Source: Fen-1245 sp963835535 (GTDB lineage: Bacteria > Gemmatimonadota > Gemmatimonadetes > Gemmatimonadales > JACORV01). Taken from it: a DNA stretch of 64,000 nt. The notes under the pieces were generated by a model. The model did no database searches. It saw nothing but the letters and a program-made list of their open reading frames with translations, and was not told the DNA's origin. Positions 53,688 to 62,904 of this stretch are shown here, one piece after another (position 1 is the first letter of the stretch; each line of letters starts with the position of its first letter). Both the position numbers and the translations under genes were made by a program. The stretch lies in contig CAWIFL010000002.1 of assembly GCA_963835535.1 (NCBI GenBank), positions 496,001 to 560,000 of the forward strand. Direction: 5' to 3'.

Positions 53688-55508
53688 CTATGCCTGCGGC
53701 GGCGGCTCGGGTGCCGCGGCCTCCGGCGGCGCCTCTGCGGCGGCCCCGGGCGGAACCTCGCTCCCGGCCTCGCCCGCCGTCTCGTCCAGGTCAATCACGG
53801 GCTTCTTGATCTCCCGCAGCGGCTCGTCCGGGAAACCGATGGCCGCCAGCACGATGCGGTGATGGATCGGGTCCACCTCGAGCACCTTCAGCTCGCACAC
53901 CTGCCCTTCCTTCACCGCGTCGCCGGGCTGCTGGATGTCCGGCACGCCGAGCTGGCTCATCGGCACGAACCCCTCGATGTCGTTGCCGACGTCCACCACG
54001 ACGCCCTTGTCCATCAGCCGCACCACGTGGCCCTTGAGCTCCATCCCCACCGGATATGTCTCGCCGATCTTGAGCCACGGATCCTCCTCCGCCTGCTTGA
54101 GGCCGAGGGAGATCCGCTTGTTGTCGGCGTCGATGTTCAGGATGACGACGCTGACCGTGTCGCCCTTCTTGACCACCTCGGAGGGGTGCTGGACGCGCTT
54201 CGTCCACGACATGTCGGAGATGTGGATCAGCCCGTCGATGCCCGGCTCGATCTCGACGAACGCGCCGAAGCTCGTGAGGTTGCGGACCTTCCCGCTGATC
54301 CGCGTGCCCACCGGGTACTTGAGCGGCAGCACCATCCACGGATCCTGCTCGGTCTGCTTCATGCCGAGCGAGATCTTCTCCTCCCCTTCGTCCACCTTGA
54401 GCACCACCGCCTCGATGGTCTCGCCGATCGAGACGATCTTCGACGGGTGCCGGACGTTGCGGGTCCACGACATCTCGGAGATGTGGACCAGCCCCTCGAT
54501 CCCCGGCTCCAGCTCGATGAACGCGCCGTAGTTGGTGATCGAGACAACCTTGCCCTGGACGCGCGTGCCGACCGGGTACTTGGCGGCCACGTTGGCCCAC
54601 GGGTACGGCTGCAGCTGCTTCAGTCCGAGCGAGATGCGCTCGCGCTCCCAGTCGATGTCGAGGATCTTGACCTCGAGCTCCTGGCCGAACTTGACCATCT
54701 CGCTGGGGTGCGAGACGCGGCCGTAGGACATGTCGGTGATGTGCAGCAGGCCGTCCACGCCGCCGAGGTCGATGAAGGCGCCGAAGTCCGTGATGTTCTT
54801 GACCACGCCCTTCCGCACCTGCGCGACCTCCAGCTCCTTCATCAGCCGCTCGCGCTTCGTCGCGCGCTCGGCCTCGAGGATCACGCGGCGCGAGACGACG
54901 ATGTTGCGGCGCCGCTTGTTGAGCTTGATGATCTTGAACTGGTAGGTCTGCCCCAGCAGCTCGTCGATGTTGGGCACGCGACGCAGGGCGATCTGGGACC
55001 CGGGCAGGAACGCGTCCACGCCCATCAGATCCACCACGACGCCGCCCTTGATCTTCTTGACCAGCGTCCCCCCGACCGGCTCGTCGCTCTCGTAGGCCAC
55101 GCGGATCTTCTCCCAGACCCGCATGAAGTCGGCCTTCTTCTTCGAGAGGACGACCGCGCCCTCGTTGTCTTCCAGGTTCTCGAGGAAGACCTCGATCTCG
55201 TCGCCTTCCTTGAGGAGCTTCGCGTCCTTGAACTCCTCGATCGGGACGGCGCCCTCACTCTTGAAGCCGACGTCGAGGATGACCGCGTTGTCCGTCACGC
55301 GGAGCACCCTCGACTTCACGATCTCGCCTTCCTCGATGTGCTGGAGCGTGCCTTCGTACATCGCCATCATCTGCTGGTACTGCTCCGGCGAGTACGATTC
55401 GTCGTACAGGTCGGGGCGGACGTTCAGCTTGGTGACGGGCGGAGTCGGCGGAGTGGCGGAAGCCGCGTCCTGCAGGGCGGCGTCCTCGTCCTGGGTCAGC
55501 GTTGACAC
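53688..55508 (-). CDS. rpsA: Ribosomal protein S1
   Basis: 606 aa with six S1 (OB-fold) repeats. Domains 3-6 show the recurring pattern DFGAFIDLGGVDGLLHITDMS, NYGAFIELEPGIEGLVHISE, SFGAFVEIEPGIDGLIHISD and a last more divergent copy with KGVVVDVGNDIEGFVPMSQL. Each is followed by KISLG-type ends (RISLGLKQ). The N terminus (first about 35 residues) and the Ala/Pro/Glu-rich tail are low complexity. Brings mRNA to the 30S subunit. GTG start after GAGG. Conserved aroA-cmk-rpsA order. Confidence 0.97.
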   Translation of the reverse strand: MSTLTQDEDAALQDAASATPPTPPVTKLNVRPDLYDESYSPEQYQQMMAMYEGTLQHIEEGEIVKSRVLRVTDNAVILDVGFKSEGAVPIEEFKDAKLLKEGDEIEVFLENLEDNEGAVVLSKKKADFMRVWEKIRVAYESDEPVGGTLVKKIKGGVVVDLMGVDAFLPGSQIALRRVPNIDELLGQTYQFKIIKLNKRRRNIVVSRRVILEAERATKRERLMKELEVAQVRKGVVKNITDFGAFIDLGGVDGLLHITDMSYGRVSHPSEMVKFGQELEVKILDIDWERERISLGLKQLQPYPWANVAAKYPVGTRVQGKVVSITNYGAFIELEPGIEGLVHISEMSWTRNVRHPSKIVSIGETIEAVVLKVDEGEEKISLGMKQTEQDPWMVLPLKYPVGTRISGKVRNLTSFGAFVEIEPGIDGLIHISDMSWTKRVQHPSEVVKKGDTVSVVILNIDADNKRISLGLKQAEEDPWLKIGETYPVGMELKGHVVRLMDKGVVVDVGNDIEGFVPMSQLGVPDIQQPGDAVKEGQVCELKVLEVDPIHHRIVLAAIGFPDEPLREIKKPVIDLDETAGEAGSEVPPGAAAEAPPEAAAPEPPPQA

Positions 55509-55553
55509 TGCAACCTCGGCGCGCGTCTCTCAGCGCGGAAAAGGGAACCAACC

Positions 55554-55571
55554 GACCCGCACCGGCGGGTC
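55554..55571 (-). terminator. Hairpin between cmk and rpsA
   Basis: Perfect 7-bp stem GACCCGC/GCGGGTC with a 4-nt loop, followed on the - strand by GGTTGGTTCCCTTTTCC. Position 16 nt after the cmk stop suits a weak terminator or an rpsA leader element. Confidence 0.5.
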
Positions 55572-55587
55572 TCGCGAGCCTTGAAGG

Positions 55588-56307
55588 TTAGCCGCCCCCG
55601 CCAACGCGGTCAAGCGACGGATAGCGCCGCCGCACGAGATCCACGACCGCCTGCACCTGCTGCGCCAGGGTCAGGTGGGTGGTATCCAGCAGCACGGCGT
55701 CGGGGGCGCGGATCAGGGGCGCAACCTCCCGCCGGCTGTCGTAGTCGTCCCGCCGCGTCAGCGCGGCGGCCTCCTTCTCGACCGCCCCGCCCTCCGGCGA
55801 GCGTCCCCGCTCCAGGAGCCGGCGGCGCGCCCGCTCGCGGGCGTCCGCGACGAGGAAGACCTTCACCTCCGCGTCCGGGAAGACCGTCGTCCCGATGTCG
55901 CGGCCCTCGAGGACGACCCCACCCTCCACCGCGAGCCCTCTCAGGATGCCGTTGACGAAGTCGCGGACCTCGGCCATCGCCGCGACCCGGGAGACCTCGC
56001 GCGTGACGGCCTCGCTCCGCAGCCGCTCGCCGGCGCTCAGGCCCCCGATCCGGACGTCGCCATGGCCGGAGCCCAGGACCATCGTCACGGCCTTCCGCCG
56101 CGCCAGGTCCACCAGCGCCGCCGGCCGCCACGCGTCGGGCGGCTCCGGCTGCTCGAGCGCGAGGAGCGTCACCGCGCGGTAGAGCGCACCGCTGTCCAAG
56201 TGGACCAAGCCGAGGGCCTCGGCGACGGCGCGGGCGGTCGTGCTCTTCCCGCTGCCGGCCGGGCCGTCGATGGCGACGACCGGGCGGCTACGCGGAGTGG
56301 ACGACAC
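55588..56307 (-). CDS. cmk: Cytidylate kinase
   Basis: 239 aa. P-loop VVAIDGPAGSGKSTTARAV (about 10-28), HLDSGALYRAVTL, and the CMP-specific EGRDIGTTVFPDAEVKVFL and lid region DYDSRREVAPL. Phosphorylates CMP and dCMP. GTG start lies 20 nt inside the aroA end. Confidence 0.96.
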   Translation of the reverse strand: MSSTPRSRPVVAIDGPAGSGKSTTARAVAEALGLVHLDSGALYRAVTLLALEQPEPPDAWRPAALVDLARRKAVTMVLGSGHGDVRIGGLSAGERLRSEAVTREVSRVAAMAEVRDFVNGILRGLAVEGGVVLEGRDIGTTVFPDAEVKVFLVADARERARRRLLERGRSPEGGAVEKEAAALTRRDDYDSRREVAPLIRAPDAVLLDTTHLTLAQQVQAVVDLVRRRYPSLDRVGGGG

Positions 56308-57559
56308 GGGCGTAGTCCCGGAAGAAGTCGGGATAGGAGATCCGGACGCAGTGGCTGTCGTCCAGCTCGACCTCTGAGCCGGGCACGGTGCGCAGGACGG
56401 CGAACGCCATCGCGAGCCGGTGATCGCCGGCGGTCACGACGCGGCCCCGGGGCGGCGCGTCGGTGCCCTCCACCAGCAGCGTGTCGCCCTCCGTGTGCGC
56501 CGCCACGCCGAGCGCGGAGAGGTTGGAGGCCACCAGCGCGAGGCGGTCGCTCTCCTTGACCCGCAGCTCGCCGACCCCGCGGAACACCGAGGTCCAGCCC
56601 TTCTCCGCCCGCGAGGCGAGGCACGCGAGCAGCGGGACCTCGTCCACCATGCTCGGGATCTCGTCGGGCTCCACCACGACCGGAGAGAGCCGCGCGGGCC
56701 GCACCACCAGCGTGCCGGCCGGCTCGCCGAGGCTCGTCCAGCGGTCCGCGACCTCCACCTGCGCCCCCATGCGCTCCAGCGCGCGCAGGAAGCCCGCTCG
56801 GGTCGGATTGAGGCCGACGTTCCGGATCGTCAGCTCGCCGGACTCCGCCAGCACGCCCGCCGCGATCAGGTAGGCCGCCGAGGAGATGTCGCCCGGGATC
56901 TCGCCGCCGAAGGCCGGGATGGCGTCGGCGGGGTGCACCGTGACCGTGGTCCCCTCGACCTCCACGCGCACGCCGAGGAGGCGGAGCAGACGCTCGCTGT
57001 GGTCGCGGGAGGTCACCGGCTCGGTGACGGACACGCGCACGCCACCGGCGAGGCCGGCGAAGAAGAGGCAGGTCTTGACCTGGGCGCTGGCGACCGCGCT
57101 CCGCCACTCGAGGGGCCGCAGCGCGCCGCCGCGGATCGTCATCGGCAGCCGCTCGCCCTCCCCGGCGCCGATCGCCGCCCCCATCTGGCGGAGCGGCTCG
57201 GTCACGCGCGCCATCGGCCGGCGGCTCAGGCTGCGGTCGCCGGTGAGCTGCGCCTCGAAGGGGTGGCCGGCCAGGAGGCCGAGCAGCAGGCGGGCCGTGG
57301 TGCCCGAGTTGCCGCAGGCGAGGGCGCGGGCCGGCTGGCGGAAGGGCTTCAGTCCCCTGCCGGTCACCGCCACGCGTTTGTGGGAGAGAGGGCTCACCTC
57401 GACGCCGAGGGCGCGGAGCGCCGCGGCAGAGGAGCGGGTGTCGCCCGCGGCCAGGGGCGACGTGAAGACGCACCGGCCGTCGGACAGCGCGGCCACCATC
57501 AACGCCCGGTGGGTGATCGACTTGTCCCCCGGGACAACGACGTCGCCCCGGGCGATCAT
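56288..57559 (-). CDS. aroA: 3-phosphoshikimate 1-carboxyvinyltransferase (EPSP synthase)
   Basis: 423 aa. Features: VVPGDKSITHRALMVAALSDG (substrate loop; about 8-28), LACGNSGTTARLLLGLLAG (signature 1, about 80-98), RVKESDRLALVASN (signature 2) and GDHRLAMAFAVL. The first signature is G-N-S-G-T, as in glyphosate-sensitive enzymes apart from detail I cannot judge. Makes EPSP in the shikimate pathway. Three nt after the korB stop. Confidence 0.96.
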   Translation of the reverse strand: MIARGDVVVPGDKSITHRALMVAALSDGRCVFTSPLAAGDTRSSAAALRALGVEVSPLSHKRVAVTGRGLKPFRQPARALACGNSGTTARLLLGLLAGHPFEAQLTGDRSLSRRPMARVTEPLRQMGAAIGAGEGERLPMTIRGGALRPLEWRSAVASAQVKTCLFFAGLAGGVRVSVTEPVTSRDHSERLLRLLGVRVEVEGTTVTVHPADAIPAFGGEIPGDISSAAYLIAAGVLAESGELTIRNVGLNPTRAGFLRALERMGAQVEVADRWTSLGEPAGTLVVRPARLSPVVVEPDEIPSMVDEVPLLACLASRAEKGWTSVFRGVGELRVKESDRLALVASNLSALGVAAHTEGDTLLVEGTDAPPRGRVVTAGDHRLAMAFAVLRTVPGSEVELDDSHCVRISYPDFFRDYARVVHSA

Positions 57560-57562
57560 CCG

Positions 57563-58462
57563 CTAGCGCGCGGCGCCGACGGCCCCGAAGTCCGGGATGA
57601 AGCTGTGGAGGATGTCCTCGTAGGTCGGGACGCCCTTCTGCGCCGCCTTCTTCCGCAGCTCCTGCTGGCGCGTGATGTAGCTCGGGCGCGCATCACGCCA
57701 GATCAGCCCGAGCGTGATCTGCTCCCTGGGATCCTCGAAGGCGATCGCCCGCGACTGCTCCCGCTTGGTGAAGTCGAACCCCTCCGGCACGCCGCGCACG
57801 CGCTCCTTCACCCAGTCGAACTGCTGGCGCCCGCGGAAGACCGGGCAGGGCGAGATCATGTGGACGAACGAGAAGCCGTCGTGCTCGATCGCCTCGGCGA
57901 TCAGCTCCACCGACGTCTTGACCTCGGAGGAGAACGACCGCGCGATGAACGAGGCGCCGCAGGCCAGGGCCGTCAGCACCGGGTTGATCGGATCCTCGAT
58001 GTTGCCTTCCGGGCTGGTCTTCGTCGGCTCCCCGCTGGGCGTCGTGGGCGACGTCTGCCCCTTGGTGAGGCCGTAGATCGAGTTGTCCATGCACACGTAC
58101 GTGATGTCCACGTTGCGGCGCGCCGCGTGCACGAAGTGCCCCGTGCCGATGGCGAAGCCGTCGCCGTCGCCGCCGACGACCACCACCGTCAGATCCGGAT
58201 TGGCGAGCTTGATCCCCGTGGCGATCGGGATCGCGCGGCCGTGGATCGCGTTGAACGAGTAGGTGTTCACGTACCCCGGCAGGCGCGACGAGCACCCGAT
58301 GCCGCTCACCAGCACCGTGTGGTCCGGATCCAGGTTCAGCTTCGCGAGCGCCTGGTAGACCGCGGCCACCACGCCGAAGTCCCCGCAGCCCGGACACCAC
58401 ACGGGCTGGAGCGCCGCCTTGTAGTCCTTCCCCGAGAGCTTCGTCACCGCCTGATGGGCCAT
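57563..58462 (-). CDS. korB: 2-oxoacid:ferredoxin oxidoreductase, beta subunit
   Basis: 299 aa. TPP-binding subunit: WCPGCGDFGVVAAVYQAL (about 22-39, CxxC cluster ligands), SGIGCSSRLPGY, HGRAIPIATGIKLANPDL, VVGGDGDGFAIGTGHFVHAARRN (Mg/TPP motif) and SPCPVF. Pairs with korA upstream (12-nt gap). Likely 2-oxoglutarate:ferredoxin oxidoreductase supplying reduced ferredoxin; pyruvate cannot be excluded. GAGGTGAGGG precedes the ATG. Confidence 0.93.
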   Translation of the reverse strand: MAHQAVTKLSGKDYKAALQPVWCPGCGDFGVVAAVYQALAKLNLDPDHTVLVSGIGCSSRLPGYVNTYSFNAIHGRAIPIATGIKLANPDLTVVVVGGDGDGFAIGTGHFVHAARRNVDITYVCMDNSIYGLTKGQTSPTTPSGEPTKTSPEGNIEDPINPVLTALACGASFIARSFSSEVKTSVELIAEAIEHDGFSFVHMISPCPVFRGRQQFDWVKERVRGVPEGFDFTKREQSRAIAFEDPREQITLGLIWRDARPSYITRQQELRKKAAQKGVPTYEDILHSFIPDFGAVGAAR

Positions 58463-58474
58463 ATGTCCCTCACC

Positions 58475-60256
58475 TCAATCGGCCGCCGCCGCCTGCAGGG
58501 ACGGCGCGACGAGTTTCGTGATCTCCTGCACGCTGAGCGGCGCCGCCCCGGCCCGCCCGTGCCCCACGAGCCGCGCCGACAGCTCCGGCCGCAGCTGGCT
58601 GCGCAGATACGTGCAGAACTGCTGCCCATACGAGAGCTCGAAGACGTGCAAGGTCTTGAGCCCCTCGAGCGCGCGCTCGATCTGGGCCGTCGGGAACGGC
58701 ATCAGCAGCCGCGGGATCACCGCGCGGGCCCGGATCCCCGAGGCGCCGAGCACTTCGACCGCTTCCAGCACCGCGCCCTTCGACGCGCCCCAGGCCAGGA
58801 GCCCCACGTCCGCGTGGGGATCACCCGCCGTGATCAGCAGGTGCGCGTACCGGTCGGGCACGCCCGCCAGCTTGTGGAACCGCTTCTCGCTCATCTGCTG
58901 GTGGACGGCCGCACCGGACACCGGCGCGCCCAGCTCGTTGTGCTCCAGCCCCGACGTCAGGTAGTTGCCGCGGGCCTGGCCCGGCACGGTCATCGGGCTC
59001 ACCCCGTCGGGCGTCAGCGTGTAGCGCTGGAAGCCGTGGTGGGGATCCACCTGCGCCAGCTCTTCCGCCGTCGCGAGCCGCCGGTCCACCGTCCGGACCG
59101 CGGACAGGTCGAACGGGCGGATCGCGTCGGTGCGGTGGCCGATCGCCTGGTCGGAGAGGACGATCACCGGCACCTGATACTGCTCCGCGATGTTGAACGC
59201 GTCGATCGCGATCGAGAAGCAGTCGGCCACGTCCGTCGGCGCCACCACGACCTTCGACGTGTCGCCCGGGGAGCCGTACAGGGCCTGCATCAGGTCCGCC
59301 TGCTCCGTCTTGGTCGGGATGCCCGTGGAGGGCCCCACGCGCTGCACGTTCAGCACGACCAGGGGGACCTCGGCCATGGACGCCAGGCCGATCGCCTCGG
59401 CCTTCAGCGCCATCCCCGGCCCCGACGACGCGGTCAGCGCCTTGACGCCGGCGTACGACGCGCCGATGGCCATGGTGACCGACGCCAGCTCGTCCTCGGG
59501 CTGCACCATGACGCCGCCGAACTTCGGCAGCTCGCGCGCCAGCCATTCCATCACTTCGGACTGCGGCGTGATCGGGTACCCGGCCATGAAGCGGCAGCCC
59601 GCGACGAGCGAGCCGAAGGCGAAGGCGTCGTTGCCGGAGACGACCATCAGCGTCTCGGGCTTCCTGGGTCTCACCTGCACCTTGGCGTGATGCCCGGCCG
59701 AGACCTCCACGCCCGCGTCGAGCGCCGCGAGGTTGGCGGCGACGACCTTCTCGCCCTTCTTCGCGAACCGGCGCTCGATCGCGCGGGCGAACGCGTCGCG
59801 CGGAAGGTTCAGCGCGCCGGCCAGGACGCCCACGCCCACGATGTTCTTGGCGAGCGCGCTGCCGCCCTTGTCGATCGCCAGCTGCTCGAACGGCACGCGG
59901 GTCACGCCGGCCTTCAAGCGCTCGGGAAGCGGAATCTCCCCGGGCGGCGTCTTGTCCATCTCGTCCACGAAGATCAGCGTGTGCGCGTCGGGCACGAGCT
60001 CGGTGCGGAACCGGCCGTAGTCGGCCCAGTTGAAGGCGATGAGCACGTCGAGTTCGTCGCCCTGCGCCATCACCGGGCGCGACGATAGCCGCACCCGCAC
60101 CGACGACTCGCCGCCCCGGATCTGGGGGCCGAAGGCCTTCACCAGCATCCCGAACAGCCCCTCGCGTGCCGCAACCTGGATCAACAACTCACCGGCGGAC
60201 ACCACGCCGTCGCCACCGGCGCCGGCGATGCCAACGATGAGGTCATCTCGAGGCAT
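58475..60256 (-). CDS. korA: 2-oxoacid:ferredoxin oxidoreductase, fused gamma-alpha subunit
   Basis: 593 aa. The N-terminal gamma domain (about 1-185) has GIAGAGGDGVVSAGELLIQVA and AFGPQIRGGESSVRVRL. The alpha domain (about 195-590) has GNDAFAFGSLVAGCRFMAGYPITPQSE, ASSGPGMALKAEAIGLA and PSTGIPTKTEQADLMQALYG. The fusion is the common KorA form in aerobic and facultative bacteria. AGGAAGGA 4 nt before the ATG. Promoter at 60307; divergent from the PilB-like gene. Confidence 0.93.
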   Translation of the reverse strand: MPRDDLIVGIAGAGGDGVVSAGELLIQVAAREGLFGMLVKAFGPQIRGGESSVRVRLSSRPVMAQGDELDVLIAFNWADYGRFRTELVPDAHTLIFVDEMDKTPPGEIPLPERLKAGVTRVPFEQLAIDKGGSALAKNIVGVGVLAGALNLPRDAFARAIERRFAKKGEKVVAANLAALDAGVEVSAGHHAKVQVRPRKPETLMVVSGNDAFAFGSLVAGCRFMAGYPITPQSEVMEWLARELPKFGGVMVQPEDELASVTMAIGASYAGVKALTASSGPGMALKAEAIGLASMAEVPLVVLNVQRVGPSTGIPTKTEQADLMQALYGSPGDTSKVVVAPTDVADCFSIAIDAFNIAEQYQVPVIVLSDQAIGHRTDAIRPFDLSAVRTVDRRLATAEELAQVDPHHGFQRYTLTPDGVSPMTVPGQARGNYLTSGLEHNELGAPVSGAAVHQQMSEKRFHKLAGVPDRYAHLLITAGDPHADVGLLAWGASKGAVLEAVEVLGASGIRARAVIPRLLMPFPTAQIERALEGLKTLHVFELSYGQQFCTYLRSQLRPELSARLVGHGRAGAAPLSVQEITKLVAPSLQAAAAD

Positions 60257-60306
60257 GCATTCCTTCCTCTCTCACCCGAGCAGATGCCCGCACGAGCAAA
60301 CGGCGC

Positions 60307-60335
60307 AATCTAATTCCGTTTGACGCGGCAGACAA
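60307..60335 (-). promoter_or_regulatory. Promoter of korAB-aroA-cmk
   Basis: TTGTCT (60330-60335), 17-nt spacer, TAGATT (60307-60312) on the - strand, leader about 44 nt. It overlaps a divergent TTGACG (60320-60325) that may serve the PilB-like gene. Confidence 0.62.
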
Positions 60336-60355
60336 AGCGCGCTTCCTTGAATACG

Positions 60356-62551
60356 ATGCCCTCAGGTCCCCGTCCCGTGCCGCGGCCCACAACCGCAGCT
60401 TCCGTGCCGAAGGCGCTTCGCGATGCGTGGCTGCTGGCCGCGCTCGAGCGCGAGCACGCCGTTCCGCTCGCCGAGCTCGAAGCCCTGCGGAAGGAAGCGC
60501 CCGAGTGGGTGGCCGACGCCGTGGTCGCCAAGGGCCTCGTGGCGGCGGACCTCATGGCTACGCTCGCCGCACGCGCGGCACACGTGCCGGTCGCGGATGT
60601 TTCCGCCGCCGAGCCCGCCGCCGTGCAGTTCGTGCCGGAGAGCGTGGCGCGCCAGTACGCCGCGCTCCCCCTCGCCGCGACGAATCGCATCATCCGGATC
60701 GCCACGCCGAATCCGCTCGACCTCGACTCCGAGCAGGCGCTCGCTTTCGCGGCGGGCCGGCAGGTCGAATTCCAGTACGCCGCGCCGCAGGCCCTCTTCA
60801 AGCGTCTCGACGAGGTCTATCGGCCCGAGCGCTCGATCGAGCGCCTGGTCGGCGGCCTCGCAACGCGGGCCACGGTCGAGCCCACCGGGCAGGCGAAGCC
60901 GGGCGCCGCGCTGGGGGTGGATGCGCCGGCCACGAAGCTCGTCGAAGCCACGATCGCGGACGCGGCGCGCGAGCGCGCCACCGACATCTACTTCGAGCCG
61001 GTCGAGCAGGGCCTGGTGGTCCGGTACCGGATCGACGGCGTGCTGAAGGAGGTCATGCGGGCGCCGCGCGACGTCGCCGGGTCGGTGGTCCGCCGACTCA
61101 AGCTGCTCGCCCGGCTCGACATCGCCGATCCGCGGCACGCGCAGGACGGGCGCGCCACTGCCCGGATCGAGGGCAAGCCCTGGGATCTGTTGGTCGCGAC
61201 CGCCCCGGTCTCGCGCTACGGCGAGCAGGTGACCGTCCGGCTGCTGGATCCCGCCGCGGCGGCGCCGACGCTCGCGACGCTGGGGCTGTGGCCCGACGAG
61301 CTGGCGCTGTTTGAGGGCCTGCTCGCCAACCGGGAAGGGCTCGTGCTCGTGGCGGGCCCGCGGGGGAGTGGGAAGCCCGCTCTTCTGTACGCCGCGCTGG
61401 AGCGCGTGCGCGCGGGCCGGGTGGACGTCGCCACGATCGAGGAGCCCGTCGCGTACCACCTGCCCGGCGTCCGGCAATTCGAGGTGGACGAGAAGCGGGG
61501 CATGAGCTTCGGTGCGGCGCTGCGCTCCGCCCTGAAGGAGGACGTGGGCGCGATCCTCCTCGGCGAGATCCGGGACGGGGAGACCGCCGCGCTGGCCTGG
61601 GAGGCGGCGCTCGGCGGGCGCCTCATCCTCACGGCGCTGCGCACCAACGACGCGGCGTCGGCGCTCGCGCGGCTGGTGAACCTCGGCATCGAGGCGCCGC
61701 GCATAGCGAGGGCGGTGAAAGGCCTGATCACCCAACGCGTCGTCCGGCGTCTGTGCCCCCACTGCGCCGAGAGCGCGGACGCGAGCCTGCTGCCGCCGGC
61801 GGCACGCCCGCCGCAATCGTCCGAGCCCCCGGTCGCGATCCGCAAGGCGAAGGGGTGCGCCCAGTGCGGGTTCAGCGGCTACACTGGGCGCATCCCCCTG
61901 CAGGAGCTGCTCGTGGTGGACGGGCGCGTCGCCGAGCTGATCGCCTCCGGCGCCACGGCGGACGGCCTGGCGCAGGCCGGCCGCCGCCTCGGAATGCGCA
62001 CCGTCTGGGAGGCCGGCCTCCGCCGCGTCTGGGCGGGTGAGACGACGCACGAGGAGCTGGTGCGCGTGGCCGGCGAGCCGGCCCCCGCCCTGCCGGAGAC
62101 CGCCGCGCCGGCTCCCGCACCCGCTCCGCCGGTCGAGGTCGCCGCGCCGGCGCCGGCTCCGGTGGTGCTCGTCGCCGACGACGATCCGGCGATGCGGGCC
62201 CTCTTCTCTACGATCCTCAAGCCGCAGGGCTTCGTCGTGGCCGAGGCCGCCGACGGGGTCGAGGCGCTCGACCAGGCGCAGCGCCTCGCGCCCGCGATCC
62301 TGCTGCTCGACATGTCCATGCCGCGGCTCGACGGCCTCGGGGTCCTCGAGGGCCTGCGCAGTCGCCTCGCCGGCCGCTCGGTGCCGGTCATCGTCGTGAC
62401 GGCGACGGACGATGCCGCCACCGAGGCCCGCTGCATCGAGCTGGGCGCCGAGGACTACCTCACCAAACCGATCCAGCCGTCGTCTCTCGTCGCCCGCATC
62501 CGCGCCGTCCTGCGGCGCGTAGGAGCTGGGAGCGCGTGGCCAAAATCCTGA
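60356..62551 (+). CDS. PilB/GspE-like ATPase fused to a receiver domain
   Basis: 731 aa. MshEN-like N-terminal domain (about 60-160). Secretion-ATPase domain (about 195-560): nucleotide site GPRGSGKPALLYAA (about 333) has Pro where Walker A needs Ser/Thr. The Walker B region ILLGEIRDGETA is intact. The His box reads LTALRTNDAASAL, with Arg for the usual His. Two CxxC knuckles (CPHC about 466; CAQC about 501) form the PilB zinc site. A Pro/Ala linker leads to a receiver domain (about 602-725) with VADDDPAM, phospho-Asp in LLLDMSMPRLDG and the Lys of YLTKPIQ. No Shine-Dalgarno; TTGACG 60320-60325 lies 30 nt upstream, so it may be leaderless. Confidence 0.88.
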   Translation: MPSGPRPVPRPTTAASVPKALRDAWLLAALEREHAVPLAELEALRKEAPEWVADAVVAKGLVAADLMATLAARAAHVPVADVSAAEPAAVQFVPESVARQYAALPLAATNRIIRIATPNPLDLDSEQALAFAAGRQVEFQYAAPQALFKRLDEVYRPERSIERLVGGLATRATVEPTGQAKPGAALGVDAPATKLVEATIADAARERATDIYFEPVEQGLVVRYRIDGVLKEVMRAPRDVAGSVVRRLKLLARLDIADPRHAQDGRATARIEGKPWDLLVATAPVSRYGEQVTVRLLDPAAAAPTLATLGLWPDELALFEGLLANREGLVLVAGPRGSGKPALLYAALERVRAGRVDVATIEEPVAYHLPGVRQFEVDEKRGMSFGAALRSALKEDVGAILLGEIRDGETAALAWEAALGGRLILTALRTNDAASALARLVNLGIEAPRIARAVKGLITQRVVRRLCPHCAESADASLLPPAARPPQSSEPPVAIRKAKGCAQCGFSGYTGRIPLQELLVVDGRVAELIASGATADGLAQAGRRLGMRTVWEAGLRRVWAGETTHEELVRVAGEPAPALPETAAPAPAPAPPVEVAAPAPAPVVLVADDDPAMRALFSTILKPQGFVVAEAADGVEALDQAQRLAPAILLLDMSMPRLDGLGVLEGLRSRLAGRSVPVIVVTATDDAATEARCIELGAEDYLTKPIQPSSLVARIRAVLRRVGAGSAWPKS

Positions 62552-62904
62552 TCGTCGAGGACAACCCCGACAACATGAAACTCTTCCGCGCGGTCCTCAC
62601 GATCCGCGGCCACCAGGTGGTGGGGCTCCCGGGCGGGGAGACGCTGCTGGAGACGATGCAGGCCGAGGCGCCCGCCATCGTGCTGCTCGACATCCAGCTC
62701 CCCGGCGAGGACGGATTCCAGCTCCTCGCGAAGCTGCAGGGCGCCCTCCGGGACACCCTGCCGCCCGTCGTGGCGCTGACCGCGCACGCGATGAGCGGCG
62801 ACGAGGAGAAGGCCCTCACGGCCGGCTTCACCGGCTACCTGACCAAGCCGATCGACGTCGGCACTTTCGCGAGCACCGTCGAAGCCTTCATCCCGCCCGC
62901 CTGA
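62536..62904 (+). CDS. Single-domain response regulator (DivK/CheY-like)
   Basis: 122 aa receiver domain only. ILIVEDNPDNMKLF (acidic pocket, about 4-17), phospho-Asp in IVLLDIQLPGEDG (about 52), Thr in ALTAHAM and Lys in YLTKPIDV. The VEDNPDN and QLPGxDG forms resemble DivK. GTG start overlaps the PilB-like/receiver gene by 16 nt, so the two receivers are co-expressed. No cognate histidine kinase is in the window. Confidence 0.93.
   Translation: MAKILIVEDNPDNMKLFRAVLTIRGHQVVGLPGGETLLETMQAEAPAIVLLDIQLPGEDGFQLLAKLQGALRDTLPPVVALTAHAMSGDEEKALTAGFTGYLTKPIDVGTFASTVEAFIPPA

Noticed and set aside
56420..60088. 1200-codon + strand open frame opposite aroA, korB and korA
   Set aside because: Same shadow pattern; no start region, no domain, and the - strand genes have complete motif sets.
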